A stretch of 64,000 nucleotides of DNA. Source: Acidaminobacter sp. (GTDB taxonomy: Bacteria > Bacillota > Clostridia > Peptostreptococcales > Acidaminobacteraceae). Numbering within the stretch: position 1 is the stretch's first letter; every line of letters begins with the position of its first letter. The translations under genes and the position numbers were made by a program. The notes beneath the pieces are model-generated. The model worked only from the letters and a program-made list of their open reading frames with translations. It did no database searches and was not told the DNA's origin. Positions 25,124 through 34,171 of this stretch are shown one piece after another. The stretch lies in NCBI RefSeq assembly GCF_030247605.1, contig NZ_JAOTSB010000012.1, positions 1-64,000 on the forward strand. Reading direction: 5' to 3'.

Positions 25124-25627
25124 ATGGAAGAAAAATTATTCACAATAGAGGAGATAGCAGAACGACTTGGGGTCCATTCAAAAACTATTCGCCGTTATCT
25201 TTACAGCGGCAAGCTCGGCGGCCAAAAAGTGGGCAGCCAGTGGCGGATCAGCCAGACCTCGCTTGAGGCATTTCTGAAGTCTGGAGAAGCCAGTTGTCAC
25301 CAGCATTCCGCTTCGCCTTCCTCTGACGACTTTTGCGTCTATATGGATACCGATCTTGAAACTTTTTCAACAGATCGAAAGCTTAGGATTTGCTCGATTA
25401 TAGATTATGATGTTGAGTCCGCAAAGGATATAACGCCGCTTTCAATCGCTTTAATGCAAGCCATTGAAACTGTTGAAAACTGTGAGGACTGTCGCTTTAA
25501 TCACGTTTATGAACCTCATGAGAAGCGCGTCAGATTTGTTCTGTGGGCTTCACCAACAGTCATGATCCATGCTATGGAAGCCATTCAGAAGTTCGATCAG
25601 AAAAAAACCAATCCATTTGAAGATTAA
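25124..25627 (+). CDS. Excisionase-type HTH regulator of the copper operon
   Basis: 167 residues. Residues 1-55 form a MerR/excisionase-like helix-turn-helix ([21 protein letters not shown], then [16 protein letters not shown]). The remaining domain is not recognised but has candidate metal ligands: CHQH near residue 64, CEDC, and HVYEPH. The start is ATG 25124 (MEEKLF), preceded by GGAGG. The copA start lies 13 bases after its stop, and copZ follows, so it is most likely the operon's own copper-responsive regulator. No CsoR or CopY gene is seen nearby. The metal-sensing role is inferred from context only. Confidence 0.78.
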   Translation: MEEKLFTIEEIAERLGVHSKTIRRYLYSGKLGGQKVGSQWRISQTSLEAFLKSGEASCHQHSASPSSDDFCVYMDTDLETFSTDRKLRICSIIDYDVESAKDITPLSIALMQAIETVENCEDCRFNHVYEPHEKRVRFVLWASPTVMIHAMEAIQKFDQKKTNPFED

Positions 25628-25640
25628 GAAGGTGACGATC

Positions 25641-28157
25641 ATGAACGAAGTAAAAACCGATAAGACGACGACCACACTGATCACCAAGCAGTCTAAATCA
25701 ACACTGTCTCAGGGTGAAAAAAGACTCACCTTTGACGTGGAGGGCATGACCTGCGCGTCGTGTTCTGCCGCCGTTGAAAAGGCCGCTAAAAAGGTGCCTG
25801 GCATCGACATGGCCTCAGTCAACTTGATGACAAATCAGCTGACCATCACCTATTCTGAAGAGCCCCCGGCTGAACCAGAGATCATTAAGGCTATAGAAAA
25901 AGCCGGTTATGACGCAAAACTTCACCGGGATGAGAAAAGCGTGATTATTCCTGTGGAAGGCATGACCTGTGCTTCCTGTACTGCAGCTGTTGAGCGTACT
26001 GTCAAGAAACTGCCCGGTGTCCTTGAGGTCTCCGTCAATCTGGCGACCAATAAAGCCGCTGTCAAATATGACGGCAACCTTCTGCGCTTGAGCGAGATTA
26101 AAAAAGCCATTGAAAAAGCCGGTTACACGCCTAAGGAAATCGAAAAACAATCGGCAGAAGCAATTCTTGATGACCAAAAGCAGGCACTCAGACGCCAGTG
26201 GTGGCGCTTCATAATTGCCATAGGCTTCGCAGTACCGCTCTTTTACCTGGCTATGGGGCACATGCTGAACTGGCCAATGCCCGAGTGGCTTCATCCTATG
26301 GATTATCCGCTTCGCTTTGCCCTGCTTCAGTTATTGCTGTTGATTCCAATCGTCGTGTCTGGATACAAATTCTACACGGTTGGTTTCAGAACCCTATTGT
26401 CCGGGCACCCCAACATGGATTCTCTAATTGCTGTGGGTACAACAGCAGCAATCGTCTACAGCGGTTTTCATACCTGGCTGATCGCTAAGGGCGACTTTTC
26501 CAATACAGAGCTGTACTATGAGACCGCCGGCGTCATTATTGCGCTGATTATGCTCGGAAAGACACTGGAGCAGCGCTCTAAGGGCCGCACCTCTGAAGCG
26601 ATTCAGAAGCTTATGGGTCTCCAGCCAAAGGAAGCCACGGTTTTGTTCCCCGACGGACCAATCTCTATCCCGATAGACGAAGTCTCCGTAGGTGACCTGG
26701 TATTGGTGAAGCCCGGCGAAAAGATTCCGGTAGATGGTGTGATTACTGAGGGCTTCAGCGCCATTGATGAGTCCATGCTCACCGGTGAAAGTCTGCCTGT
26801 TGAGAAAAAGGAAGGCGACCGCGTCATAGGTGCCAGCGTCAACAAAAACGGAGCGCTCAAGGTCATGACCGAGCGCGTAGGCAAAGACACCACCTTATCG
26901 AAAATTGTCGGTCTCGTGGAGCAGGCACAATCCACCAAAGCCCCTATCGCGAAACTGGCCGATGTTATCTCCGGATATTTTGTTCCGGTAGTCATTGTTA
27001 TTTCAATCCTAGCCGGCCTGCTTTGGTATTTGGGTACCAGAGATGTCTCCTTCTCACTCCGCATATTCATATCCATCCTCGTCATTGCCTGCCCATGTGC
27101 TCTCGGATTGGCGACTCCAACGGCTATCATGGTTGGCACCGGCCGGGGCGCGGACCAAGGCATATTGATCAAGAGTGGTGTCGCCCTTGAAACGGCGCAT
27201 AAAGTCAGTGCTGTGATCCTGGATAAAACCGGTACAATTACAGAAGGCCGCCCCTCCGTGGTCGACCTGCACTTGGTCAATGGCTGGACAGCGGCTAAAC
27301 TCCTGACGCTGGCGGCTTCTGTAGAATCCATGTCTGAACATCCACTCGCTGAAGCGATTGTTAGAAAAGCTTCAGACGAGGGTTTTAGCTGGAACCACGC
27401 TTCTGAGTTTAAATCTGTGACGGGTGGCGGTGTCAGCGGCCGTATAGGTGATGACACCATCCTGATTGGAAATAGGCGTCACCTGGAAGGTATAGCGCTC
27501 AACGAAGACATTTTAAACGCTGCGGATCATTTTTCTGATCAGGGCGCCACGCCGGTCTTTGCCGTCATCAACGGAGAAGTCGCGGGCATCATTGCCATTG
27601 CGGACCCTGTCAAAGCAACGAGCAAAGCCGCTATTGCCAAACTTCACGCTTTGGGAATCAAAGTTGCCATGCTCACCGGAGATAACCAAAAAACGGCGAA
27701 CGCCATTGCTGCTCAGGTTGGCCTTGACCGCGTCGTCGCAGAGGTTTTGCCTGAAGACAAAGCAGGAGAAGTCAAAAAGCTTCAGGCTGAAGGCCATGTC
27801 GTCGCCATGGTGGGTGACGGCATCAACGATGCCCCTGCCCTTGCTCAGGCGGACGTCGGGATCGCCATAGGTTCAGGTACAGATATTGCCATGGAATCCG
27901 CGGACATTGTCCTGATGAAGGATGATCTTCAGGACGCCGTTACAGCAATCGCCCTTTCAAAAATTACGATTCGCAATATCAAACAGAATCTGTTCTGGGC
28001 ATTCGCCTACAACACTGCCGGGATCCCGGTCGCCGCCGGTTTGCTTTACCTCTTCGGCGGACCACTGATGAACCCTATGATCGCCGCAGCTGCTATGGCG
28101 TTCAGCTCCGTCTCTGTCGTCACAAATGCACTTCGACTTAAGTCCATAAAAATTTAA
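25641..28157 (+). CDS. copA: Cu(+)-exporting P1B-type ATPase
   Basis: Copper efflux pump of 838 residues in the inner membrane. Two N-terminal heavy-metal domains carry GMTCASC (Cys38/41 and Cys110/113). About eight membrane helices follow, with the CPC metal site in [13 protein letters not shown]. Also present are the phosphatase motif TGES, the phosphorylation site DKTGT, the SEHPL motif of P1B ATPases, and the hinge [10 protein letters not shown]. The start ATG 25641 has AAGAAGGTGA upstream; the open frame runs 24 codons earlier into the regulator gene. It forms an operon with the HTH regulator and copZ. Confidence 0.96.
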   Translation: MNEVKTDKTTTTLITKQSKSTLSQGEKRLTFDVEGMTCASCSAAVEKAAKKVPGIDMASVNLMTNQLTITYSEEPPAEPEIIKAIEKAGYDAKLHRDEKSVIIPVEGMTCASCTAAVERTVKKLPGVLEVSVNLATNKAAVKYDGNLLRLSEIKKAIEKAGYTPKEIEKQSAEAILDDQKQALRRQWWRFIIAIGFAVPLFYLAMGHMLNWPMPEWLHPMDYPLRFALLQLLLLIPIVVSGYKFYTVGFRTLLSGHPNMDSLIAVGTTAAIVYSGFHTWLIAKGDFSNTELYYETAGVIIALIMLGKTLEQRSKGRTSEAIQKLMGLQPKEATVLFPDGPISIPIDEVSVGDLVLVKPGEKIPVDGVITEGFSAIDESMLTGESLPVEKKEGDRVIGASVNKNGALKVMTERVGKDTTLSKIVGLVEQAQSTKAPIAKLADVISGYFVPVVIVISILAGLLWYLGTRDVSFSLRIFISILVIACPCALGLATPTAIMVGTGRGADQGILIKSGVALETAHKVSAVILDKTGTITEGRPSVVDLHLVNGWTAAKLLTLAASVESMSEHPLAEAIVRKASDEGFSWNHASEFKSVTGGGVSGRIGDDTILIGNRRHLEGIALNEDILNAADHFSDQGATPVFAVINGEVAGIIAIADPVKATSKAAIAKLHALGIKVAMLTGDNQKTANAIAAQVGLDRVVAEVLPEDKAGEVKKLQAEGHVVAMVGDGINDAPALAQADVGIAIGSGTDIAMESADIVLMKDDLQDAVTAIALSKITIRNIKQNLFWAFAYNTAGIPVAAGLLYLFGGPLMNPMIAAAAMAFSSVSVVTNALRLKSIKI

Positions 28158-28198
28158 ACCCTATAAAAAAATTCAAACCCTATAAAGGAGAATGATTT

Positions 28199-28399
28199 AT
28201 GAAAACACTTAAAATTACAGGCATGAGCTGCGGGCACTGCGAACGCCGCGTCAAAAACGCACTGGAAGAAATTGATGGCGTCAACGTCATCAGTGTCAGC
28301 GCCTCTGAAGACCGCGCTGAAGTCGAAACCAGTGTCGAGGATGATGTTTTAATCGCAGCGATTGAAGAAGTAGGATACACAGTGACTGAGATCAACTAA
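28199..28399 (+). CDS. copZ: Copper chaperone CopZ
   Basis: Soluble ferredoxin-like HMA domain of 66 residues that hands Cu(+) to CopA. The metal site is GMSCGHCERRV, with CGHC in place of the more common CxHC variants. AAAGGAG lies nine bases before the ATG. It is the last gene of the copper operon, 41 bases after copA, and is closed by a strong terminator. Confidence 0.93.
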   Translation: MKTLKITGMSCGHCERRVKNALEEIDGVNVISVSASEDRAEVETSVEDDVLIAAIEEVGYTVTEIN

Positions 28400-28409
28400 T
28401 TTTAGGTTC

Positions 28410-28452
28410 AAAAAGGACGGCGATGCTGAAAAGCGCATCGCCGTCCTTTTTT
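28410..28452 (+). terminator. Terminator of the copper operon
   Basis: AAAAAGGACGGCGATGC pairs with GCATCGCCGTCCTTTTT across a short loop and is followed by more T; about 15 bp. The poly-A side would also make it work from the minus strand. Confidence 0.92.
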
Positions 28453-28468
28453 TGGAAGTTGGGAAGTT

Positions 28469-28557
28469 GGTGTCAGACACCTATTTCCGAAACTGAGTGT
28501 CTGACACCCAGTTTCAACTCTTCTTTTTTTGAAACCGGGTGTCTGACACCCGGTTTC
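28469..28557. repeat. Cluster of three GTGTC/GACAC palindromes
   Basis: GGTGTCAGACACC (28469-28481); GAAACTGAGTGTC/GACACCCAGTTTC (28489-28515, one mismatched pair); and a perfect 27-base palindrome with arms GAAACCGGGTGTC/GACACCCGGTTTC (28531-28557). The last supplies the TGA stop of the convergent cyclase-family gene. Confidence 0.9.
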
Positions 28558-29125
28558 ACACCATAGCCATAACCCGGCACGGCAGACCACTTAACCCCTC
28601 AAATTTGATAGGGAATGTATAAATATCACACCGCACGTGTTTTTGGCCTTTCAGTACAGCATCTAAATTACACAAATTCTCAACTACGAAGACACTGCTG
28701 TCTGCGCAGTGCTGATCCATTGGGGTGTGCTCAGAACCTCGACGGATACCCGCTGCATCAATCCCTATCATGGCGACCCCCCGGGCAATCAGCGCCTCAA
28801 TCAACGGTACCGACAATTGAGGGTGATGCCCAAAATAAGCCTGGCTGCCATAGGCCATAATTTCAATTGCGCCAGTTCGGAAGATGACAAAATCACCCTC
28901 CTCAATTAAGGACAATTCATCAGCCTCCAGGTCAAGATCCTGACCACCCTTGGCTTCCTCAACCCTATTGAAGATTAGTCCTGAACGCTTTGCATTCTCC
29001 AGTGGGAAAACGAGATTCATGACATCAAAATGGGTCCCAAGATGTCCGAAGGCCGTCATTTTTTCGTTGGCCATTGCCGTTTCAGATCGCTCACGGGAGA
29101 TCGAAACTGTTAAATCGATCCACAT
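28556..29125 (-). CDS. Cyclase-family hydrolase
   Basis: Kynurenine-formamidase-like cyclase family, 189 residues. The metal motif reads HLGTHFDVM, keeping His, THF and Asp but not the usual Pro, followed by GVAMIGIDAAGIRRG and a TDQ-like TPMDQHCADS region. Substrate unknown. Start ATG 29125 follows GAGGTG and lies six bases after the TPR-protein gene, so they share a transcript. Its stop codon lies inside a GTGTC palindrome. Confidence 0.82.
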   Translation of the reverse strand: MWIDLTVSISRERSETAMANEKMTAFGHLGTHFDVMNLVFPLENAKRSGLIFNRVEEAKGGQDLDLEADELSLIEEGDFVIFRTGAIEIMAYGSQAYFGHHPQLSVPLIEALIARGVAMIGIDAAGIRRGSEHTPMDQHCADSSVFVVENLCNLDAVLKGQKHVRCDIYTFPIKFEGLSGLPCRVMAMV

Positions 29126-29131
29126 GAAGGA

Positions 29132-29812
29132 TCACCTCACCTCAGGGTTTTCAGACTCACTGAAAGGCGCAGCGCCTTCAGTTTCTTCAGCTGCTTCAGC
29201 GGTTTCAAGAATTTCGGACTCTTCAAGATCGTCAAAATCATCCGCTGCATCATAGGTATCCAGATCCCGATTTTTATCAAACTTCACCTTGCCACTTGAA
29301 GCGGCACTGATTTTCTTCTCAGCTTTCTTGACCTGAGCCAACAAATTAGGATTCGGGTTTAAATTTTTCACCTCTGCAATCAGCGCTTTAGCCTTCTGAA
29401 AATCGTACTTTTCGGCGTAAAGAACTGCCAATTGAAATTTAACAATGCTGAGATCATCCGCATGGCGGACTTTGTGGGTCAAGGAGGCCTCAAAATCTCT
29501 TATGGCTTCATCAGTCTTGCCTTCCGCCGCTTCAACGTACCCCTTCGCCATGAAGTGGTACGAACGGTAGGACGGGCTCAGCCATTCAGGACGAATGGTT
29601 TCATTGACATGAAACTTCGCCTTTTGGAGGTTGTTTTCGCGGATCGCCTTGATGGCTAAGGCGACAGAACCCTGTCGAACTATGGCGACGCCAATAAATA
29701 TTGACCCTACAGCGAATAGCGCCGCAAGACTTTGACTTCCTGTGAAATAAAAATAGACCGCAACAATGAAATAAGTCAAGGTCAGTGCCAGTTTCATCAG
29801 TCTTCCTGTCAT
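29132..29812 (-). CDS. Membrane-anchored TPR-like protein
   Basis: 226 residues. Two hydrophobic helices at the N-terminus (about 8-25 and 28-47) anchor it. Residues 50-165 form helical repeats resembling TPR units (HFMAKGYVEAAEGKTDEAIRDFEASL; VKFQLAVLYAEKYDFQKAKAL). The tail is acidic (DDFDDLEESE). It lies between a small membrane protein gene and a cyclase-family gene, closely spaced on both sides. No specific function can be assigned. Confidence 0.75.
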   Translation of the reverse strand: MTGRLMKLALTLTYFIVAVYFYFTGSQSLAALFAVGSIFIGVAIVRQGSVALAIKAIRENNLQKAKFHVNETIRPEWLSPSYRSYHFMAKGYVEAAEGKTDEAIRDFEASLTHKVRHADDLSIVKFQLAVLYAEKYDFQKAKALIAEVKNLNPNPNLLAQVKKAEKKISAASSGKVKFDKNRDLDTYDAADDFDDLEESEILETAEAAEETEGAAPFSESENPEVR

Positions 29813-29818
29813 CTCATA

Positions 29819-30340
29819 TTACCTGCCCTTTTCTTTAACATAGCTGCCCGCAGCCTTCTTTACCATTTTTTCCATTTCCTTAAGTGTTGTCTCATCAATA
29901 GGTCTGCAAGAAATGCCGGCGCGTTTTGTCTTCGAATCCACCATGACCTCAAAGGAAACTCTGGTTGGAGAAATTTTAAAGTCCTTGACTGATTTCCATG
30001 GATAATATCTGCCGCGTACCTTTCCAAACAGATCGACGAATGCCAAGCCGGTCTCAGTGATCAAGAGATCATCCGTTTGAAGATAAATCATCATGAAGAT
30101 CAAGGAAATCCAGAAGGAGATTTCCACGCCCTTTTGAGGGGTCATGCCCTCCGTCCCGAAAACAATGGAGGCGAGGCTGCCTGCTACAAAAAGAAGAAAT
30201 ATGGCCAGCAAACCCGTTTTGAAACGGCTTTTGAGGTGATAGCGTACTTTGCCGGTGTTTTTGTTGCCCTGGTTGACCAGCATATAGCCCAAAAATACGG
30301 TCCCGATCAGTGTACCTACTGAGAAAATGATTGTGTTCAA
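29819..30340 (-). CDS. Membrane protein of unknown function
   Basis: 173 residues from TTG 30340. Three hydrophobic segments (IIFSVGTLIGTVFLGYML; GLLAIFLLFVAGSLASIVF; EISFWISLIFMMIYL) precede a soluble PH-like tail with YYPWKSVKDFKISPTRVSFEV, resembling DUF5673-type proteins. The TTG has AGGAGG nine bases upstream. The longer frame to 30400 would translate a dispersed GCCGATGGTC repeat as MPMVASS and is rejected. Confidence 0.7.
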   Translation of the reverse strand: MNTIIFSVGTLIGTVFLGYMLVNQGNKNTGKVRYHLKSRFKTGLLAIFLLFVAGSLASIVFGTEGMTPQKGVEISFWISLIFMMIYLQTDDLLITETGLAFVDLFGKVRGRYYPWKSVKDFKISPTRVSFEVMVDSKTKRAGISCRPIDETTLKEMEKMVKKAAGSYVKEKGR

Positions 30341-30360
30341 TGGACGAAACCTCCTGAAAT

Positions 30361-30410
30361 GAAATTGGGTCGCGGTGTGGGATGAAGCGACCATCGGCAA
30401 AAAAATGAAG
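30361..30410 (-). repeat. GCCGATGGTC dispersed repeat, minus orientation
   Basis: On the minus strand a T-run leads into TTTGCCGATGGTCGCTTC and then CCCACACC, the same order as in the copies at 7529 and 59541. It sits between the MATE gene stop and the unknown membrane protein gene. Confidence 0.7.
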
Positions 30411-30418
30411 ACAAGGAT

Positions 30419-31780
30419 TTATTGGAGTTCATGAATGACGTTGCTCAGCCACTTCTGACTCCTGTAGCGCCTGTAGGTCAGGACGGACTTGACGATCTCC
30501 TCTGACATCAGCATAGCCACGGTAATGATGACACCTGCCTGCAGCCAAACAGCGCCGGCAAACGCCAGCGGTACGCCGAACAGCCAGACCGCGGCCACTT
30601 CAACATAGAGGGCATACTTGGTGTCGCCGCCGCCCCTTAAGACACCGACAATCATCATGAGATTGAAGGTTTTGAAGAAAGTGAAGGCAGCGAAAAGGTA
30701 CATCAGATGAGTAGTCGTTTGTGTCAGCGCGGGATCCAGACCAAAGAGCTTAAGGACGCTGCCGGCAGTCAAGGCCATAAACAGCGCGATCAGAAGGGCG
30801 CCTCCCTGAGACAGCTTCAAGAAATGACTGGCATATAGACGTGCCAGGGGTTCCTCGCCCGCGCCAATACGGTTGCCTATCATGACCTGACAAGCGGCGG
30901 CCATGCCCATGAAGATGACCTCATAAAAACGAAACAGAGAATTGGCCACTTGGTAGCCGGCAATAGCTTCAGCGCTGATTCTGGCAACAGCCACGTTATA
31001 CAAGACTGTTCCAATGGCCCAAAGTGTTTCATTCGCGACGACGGGTGACGCTTTGTCGAGGATTTTCAGCATGTAGGACTTGCTGAATGCAAGAAGCTCC
31101 CTGGGCTTTGCGGCAAGGACGTGATCCGTTTTATAGATGACGGTCAAAATCACGACAAATTCAATCAGCCGGGCAATCAGCGTTGCAATGGCAGCGCCCT
31201 TGACGCCGAGTTCCGGCATGCCGAGCTTCCCGAAAATCAGGCCATAGTTCAGGACGGTGTTGACGGCAAGGGAAATGGCGCTGACCACCGTAGGCATTTT
31301 TGCCTGCTCGATACTTCTGGCTGCGACCGCGAAGCTGAAGGATACTGCAGTAAAGATGTAACTCCAGCCGACAATTCTCAGGTAGTCGCTGCCCAGTCGA
31401 ATGATTTCAGAATTGCCATCACTCAAAAAGCCCATGATTTGATTCGGTGTCACAACTGCCACCAGCATAAACAGCCCTGTGACCGCAATGCCAAATGCCA
31501 GGGCTACCCCCATGGTGCGTTTGATGTTGGCTACATCCCGTTTCCCCCAGAACTGGGCTATAAAGACCGAAGCGCCGCTGTTGATGCCAAAGATCAGCAG
31601 GATCATCACAAAGAAAACCTGATTTGCCAAACCTACGGCAGCGATAGCTTCCTTGCCCACTTGCCCAATCATCACGGTATCCACCATGTTAAGTGAGGTT
31701 TGAATCAGGTTCTGGATCATGACAGGAATGCCAATCCTGAACATTGTTTTTAAAAATTCGCGGTCCTTATACCACTCCAT
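30419..31780 (-). CDS. MATE-family efflux transporter
   Basis: Sodium- or proton-coupled multidrug/toxic compound exporter of 453 residues with about twelve hydrophobic helices. The typical N-terminal repeat reads MIQNLIQTSLNMVDTVMIGQVG, then GLANQVFFVMILLIFGINSG. The second half repeats the pattern (LWAIGTVLYNVAVARIS). Start ATG 31780 (MEWYKD) is chosen for GGAGG at six bases; an upstream start six codons earlier lacks one. It is downstream of nothing obvious on its strand (CaiB gene ends 250 bp away behind a terminator). Confidence 0.92.
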   Translation of the reverse strand: MEWYKDREFLKTMFRIGIPVMIQNLIQTSLNMVDTVMIGQVGKEAIAAVGLANQVFFVMILLIFGINSGASVFIAQFWGKRDVANIKRTMGVALAFGIAVTGLFMLVAVVTPNQIMGFLSDGNSEIIRLGSDYLRIVGWSYIFTAVSFSFAVAARSIEQAKMPTVVSAISLAVNTVLNYGLIFGKLGMPELGVKGAAIATLIARLIEFVVILTVIYKTDHVLAAKPRELLAFSKSYMLKILDKASPVVANETLWAIGTVLYNVAVARISAEAIAGYQVANSLFRFYEVIFMGMAAACQVMIGNRIGAGEEPLARLYASHFLKLSQGGALLIALFMALTAGSVLKLFGLDPALTQTTTHLMYLFAAFTFFKTFNLMMIVGVLRGGGDTKYALYVEVAAVWLFGVPLAFAGAVWLQAGVIITVAMLMSEEIVKSVLTYRRYRSQKWLSNVIHELQ

Positions 31781-31921
31781 GTTGTCCTCCGAGTTCACGT
31801 CATCTTTTTTATTATAACCGATTCGCCGTGACTAAAGAACTCCTGTAGAAATTAATTTTCACATGTTTGTTTCAGGTGTCTGCCACTTAATTCAGCACTT
31901 CTTTTGTAAGGTTTCCAAATT

Positions 31922-31990
31922 AAAAAAAGGATGAAATTGCCGTCTCACCGGAAGTCTGAAACCAAACTTCCATGGACGCCAACTTCATCC
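31922..31990 (-). terminator. Terminator of the CaiB-ending operon
   Basis: On the minus strand GGATGAAGTTGGCGTC pairs with GACGGCAATTTCATCC, with an inner GGAAGT/ACTTCC stem, followed by seven T. Confidence 0.8.
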
Positions 31991-32030
31991 CATTGACGCA
32001 GTTCTGCCCCCCAGCTGACCGCGCCCGTGA

Positions 32031-33173
32031 CTATTCGCCAAGAAATTCCTTCAGCACCTCTTCCGTGTGCTGCCCAAGAGTCGGCGCCGGCGAAAGGATT
32101 GCGCCCGGCGTCGCGCTGAGCTTGACCGGAATCCCCGGCATTTTGAGCTTGCCTGCTACAGGATGCTCGACCTCTATGATCATATCCCGAGCCAGAACCT
32201 GCTCATTTTCAATGACTTTATCCACCGTGTTGATTGGACCGTTTGGTACACCGGCCTCATCGAGAATCAACTGCCACTGGGCTGTGGTCTTTTCGCGGAC
32301 AGCAGCCGCCACCAAAGGTCTGAGACTCTCATAGTTCTCCAGACGCTTTGGATTTGTGTCAAAGCGCGGATCTGAGGCAAGGGACTCCAGGCCGGAAACC
32401 TTGCAGAACGTGCGCCACAGGTTGTCATTCCCGGCGGCGATCATGATTTCCCCATCCTCAGTTTCAAAGGGCTCAAAGGGCACAATAGAGGCGTGCTTGT
32501 TGCCGGCTGGTTTTGGTACCTCGCCGGTGACCACATAGCGCGCAATGGCATTTTCCAGAATGGCCACCTGACAGTCCAGCATGGCCACATCCACCTTCTG
32601 CCCCACACCAGTTTTATGCCTGTGGTTCAGAGCCGCCAAAATACCTATGGCCGTAAACATGCCCGCGTTAATATCACCAACGGACGGACCCACCCGGGTC
32701 GGCTCGCCGCCCACCTGACCGGTAATGGACATAATCCCGCCCATGGCCTGCACGACGCCGTCATAAGCCGGTCTGTCGCTGTATGGCCCAGTATGGCCAA
32801 ACCCAGAAGCAGCTGCATAGATGATGGACGGATGATATGTCTTGATGTCTTCATAGCCAAAGCCCAGCTTTTCCATAGTCCCCGGTCTGAAGTTCTCTAC
32901 GACGACATCCATTTTCATAAGGAGCGCCTTCAAAGTCGCCTTACCTTCAGGACTTTTCAGATCCAGGACAATGCTGCGCTTGTTTCGGTTAAGACTCATG
33001 AAATACGCGCTCTCACCCTTCTGATACGGACCAAAGTGGCGCGAATCATCCCCGGTGACCGGCATTTCAACCTTGATGACATCAGCGCCGAGATCCGCCA
33101 GAATCATGGTGCAATAAGGACCTGCCAGAACGCGGGTCAGGTCGAGAACTTTAAGACCTTCCAGTGGACCCAT
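32031..33173 (-). CDS. CaiB/BaiF family III CoA-transferase
   Basis: Transfers CoA between carboxylic acids; soluble interlocked dimer; 380 residues. The N-terminus MGPLEGLKVLDLTRVLAGPY and DLGADVIKVE are family hallmarks. The catalytic aspartate is in GPSVGDINAGMFTA. Start ATG 33173 has GGAGGGG five bases upstream. It is the last gene of a same-strand run from allH-like to here, next to a cyclase-family hydrolase, which suggests activation of a small carboxylic acid in catabolism. The substrate cannot be read from sequence. Confidence 0.92.
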   Translation of the reverse strand: MGPLEGLKVLDLTRVLAGPYCTMILADLGADVIKVEMPVTGDDSRHFGPYQKGESAYFMSLNRNKRSIVLDLKSPEGKATLKALLMKMDVVVENFRPGTMEKLGFGYEDIKTYHPSIIYAAASGFGHTGPYSDRPAYDGVVQAMGGIMSITGQVGGEPTRVGPSVGDINAGMFTAIGILAALNHRHKTGVGQKVDVAMLDCQVAILENAIARYVVTGEVPKPAGNKHASIVPFEPFETEDGEIMIAAGNDNLWRTFCKVSGLESLASDPRFDTNPKRLENYESLRPLVAAAVREKTTAQWQLILDEAGVPNGPINTVDKVIENEQVLARDMIIEVEHPVAGKLKMPGIPVKLSATPGAILSPAPTLGQHTEEVLKEFLGE

Positions 33174-33248
33174 CCAAACCCCTCCAGTCACTTAAGTCAA
33201 ACAGCGCCTGCCCCGCCGGACACAGCGGAGCAAGCAGATTTCTGTTCA

Positions 33249-34037
33249 CTATTCCTTCTCGTCGTAGGCAACAATGCGGCAGATGCTGGACTCGCCGCCG
33301 ACAAATCTCCAAGGATAGCAGCCAATGATCAAACGTTTATTGAGGATTTTATCAATTTCGCCGCCCAGATTTTCCGCGTGAATGATATCATCCGGGAACA
33401 AATCAATATGCATGAGCTGATAGTCATCATCCGGAAAGAACTCTTCGAGGCTCTTGCCGTACTTCGCCTGAAGGTATGCATCCGCTTTCTTGGCTTCCTT
33501 AGGCTCCCAGTCGCGGATCTTCGTGTTCATAGGGTGATCCGCAGAGCCGCAGTCCACGCCAATCCACTTGATGTCCATTTCCTGGCACCATTTTGAGAAT
33601 TCCTTGGTTGGTCCCGGATGGCGCAGCATGTAGCGGCGCTCGTCTGCCTCAGGCTGATCCCAGCCGTATTTATGATAGCCGGTGTTGATGATCAGTATGT
33701 CGCCCTTTTTAACTTCAACGCGGTCCGTGATGTCCTTGGACGTGTAAATGCCGTAATCTTCCGCAATATCCGACAGGTCGACGACCACGCCAGGGCCAAT
33801 CAAATCCTCAAGTGGGATGGAAGCAATGTCTCTGCCATGTGTGCAGAAGTGAAGCGACCCGTCCAGATGTGTGCCAACGTGGTTGGAGGTCGTAATCAGC
33901 TGGCCGTTGGCGCCGTTTGGCGTCAATCGCTTGAAAAATTTGACCTGAAGCGGCTCATAAGTCGGCCAAGGCGGTGTCAGGTGGCTGAGTCCCTGTGTGA
34001 GATCATACATTTGAACTTTGTCCCAGAAATTTAGCAT
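33249..34037 (-). CDS. Cyclase-family metal hydrolase
   Basis: Largest of three cyclase-family proteins here, 262 residues. The motif TTSNHVGTHLDGSLHF keeps the full HXGTHXD plus a following His, so an active metal amidohydrolase is likely; WIGVDCGSADHPMNT is the second conserved region. ATG 34037 (MLNFWDKV) has AGGAGGG upstream; a longer frame lacks a site. Placed between an AllG-like protein and a CoA-transferase, it may open or deamidate a ring-derived compound. Substrate unknown. Confidence 0.87.
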   Translation of the reverse strand: MLNFWDKVQMYDLTQGLSHLTPPWPTYEPLQVKFFKRLTPNGANGQLITTSNHVGTHLDGSLHFCTHGRDIASIPLEDLIGPGVVVDLSDIAEDYGIYTSKDITDRVEVKKGDILIINTGYHKYGWDQPEADERRYMLRHPGPTKEFSKWCQEMDIKWIGVDCGSADHPMNTKIRDWEPKEAKKADAYLQAKYGKSLEEFFPDDDYQLMHIDLFPDDIIHAENLGGEIDKILNKRLIIGCYPWRFVGGESSICRIVAYDEKE

Positions 34038-34083
34038 GAATTTCCCTCCTGTTTTCAACTTTGTCAACTGAGTAGTGAAGCCT

Positions 34084-34148
34084 GCCGATGGTTGTTAATT
34101 AGTGCGACGTCGATTTTTAGTGTTAGCGTGGCACAAGTCACCATCGGC
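34084..34148. repeat. Inverted pair of GCCGATGG repeats
   Basis: GCCGATGGT at 34084 and ACCATCGGC at 34140-34148 face each other across about 48 bases within the 134-bp gap between the allG-like and cyclase-family genes. Confidence 0.65.
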
Positions 34149-34171
34149 AAAGGAATTACTTAATTGAGTCT

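Noticed and set aside
30341..30400. Extended N-terminus MPMVASSHTATQ of the membrane protein
   Set aside because: The stretch is a dispersed repeat upstream of an AGGAGG-TTG start; translating it adds no conserved sequence.
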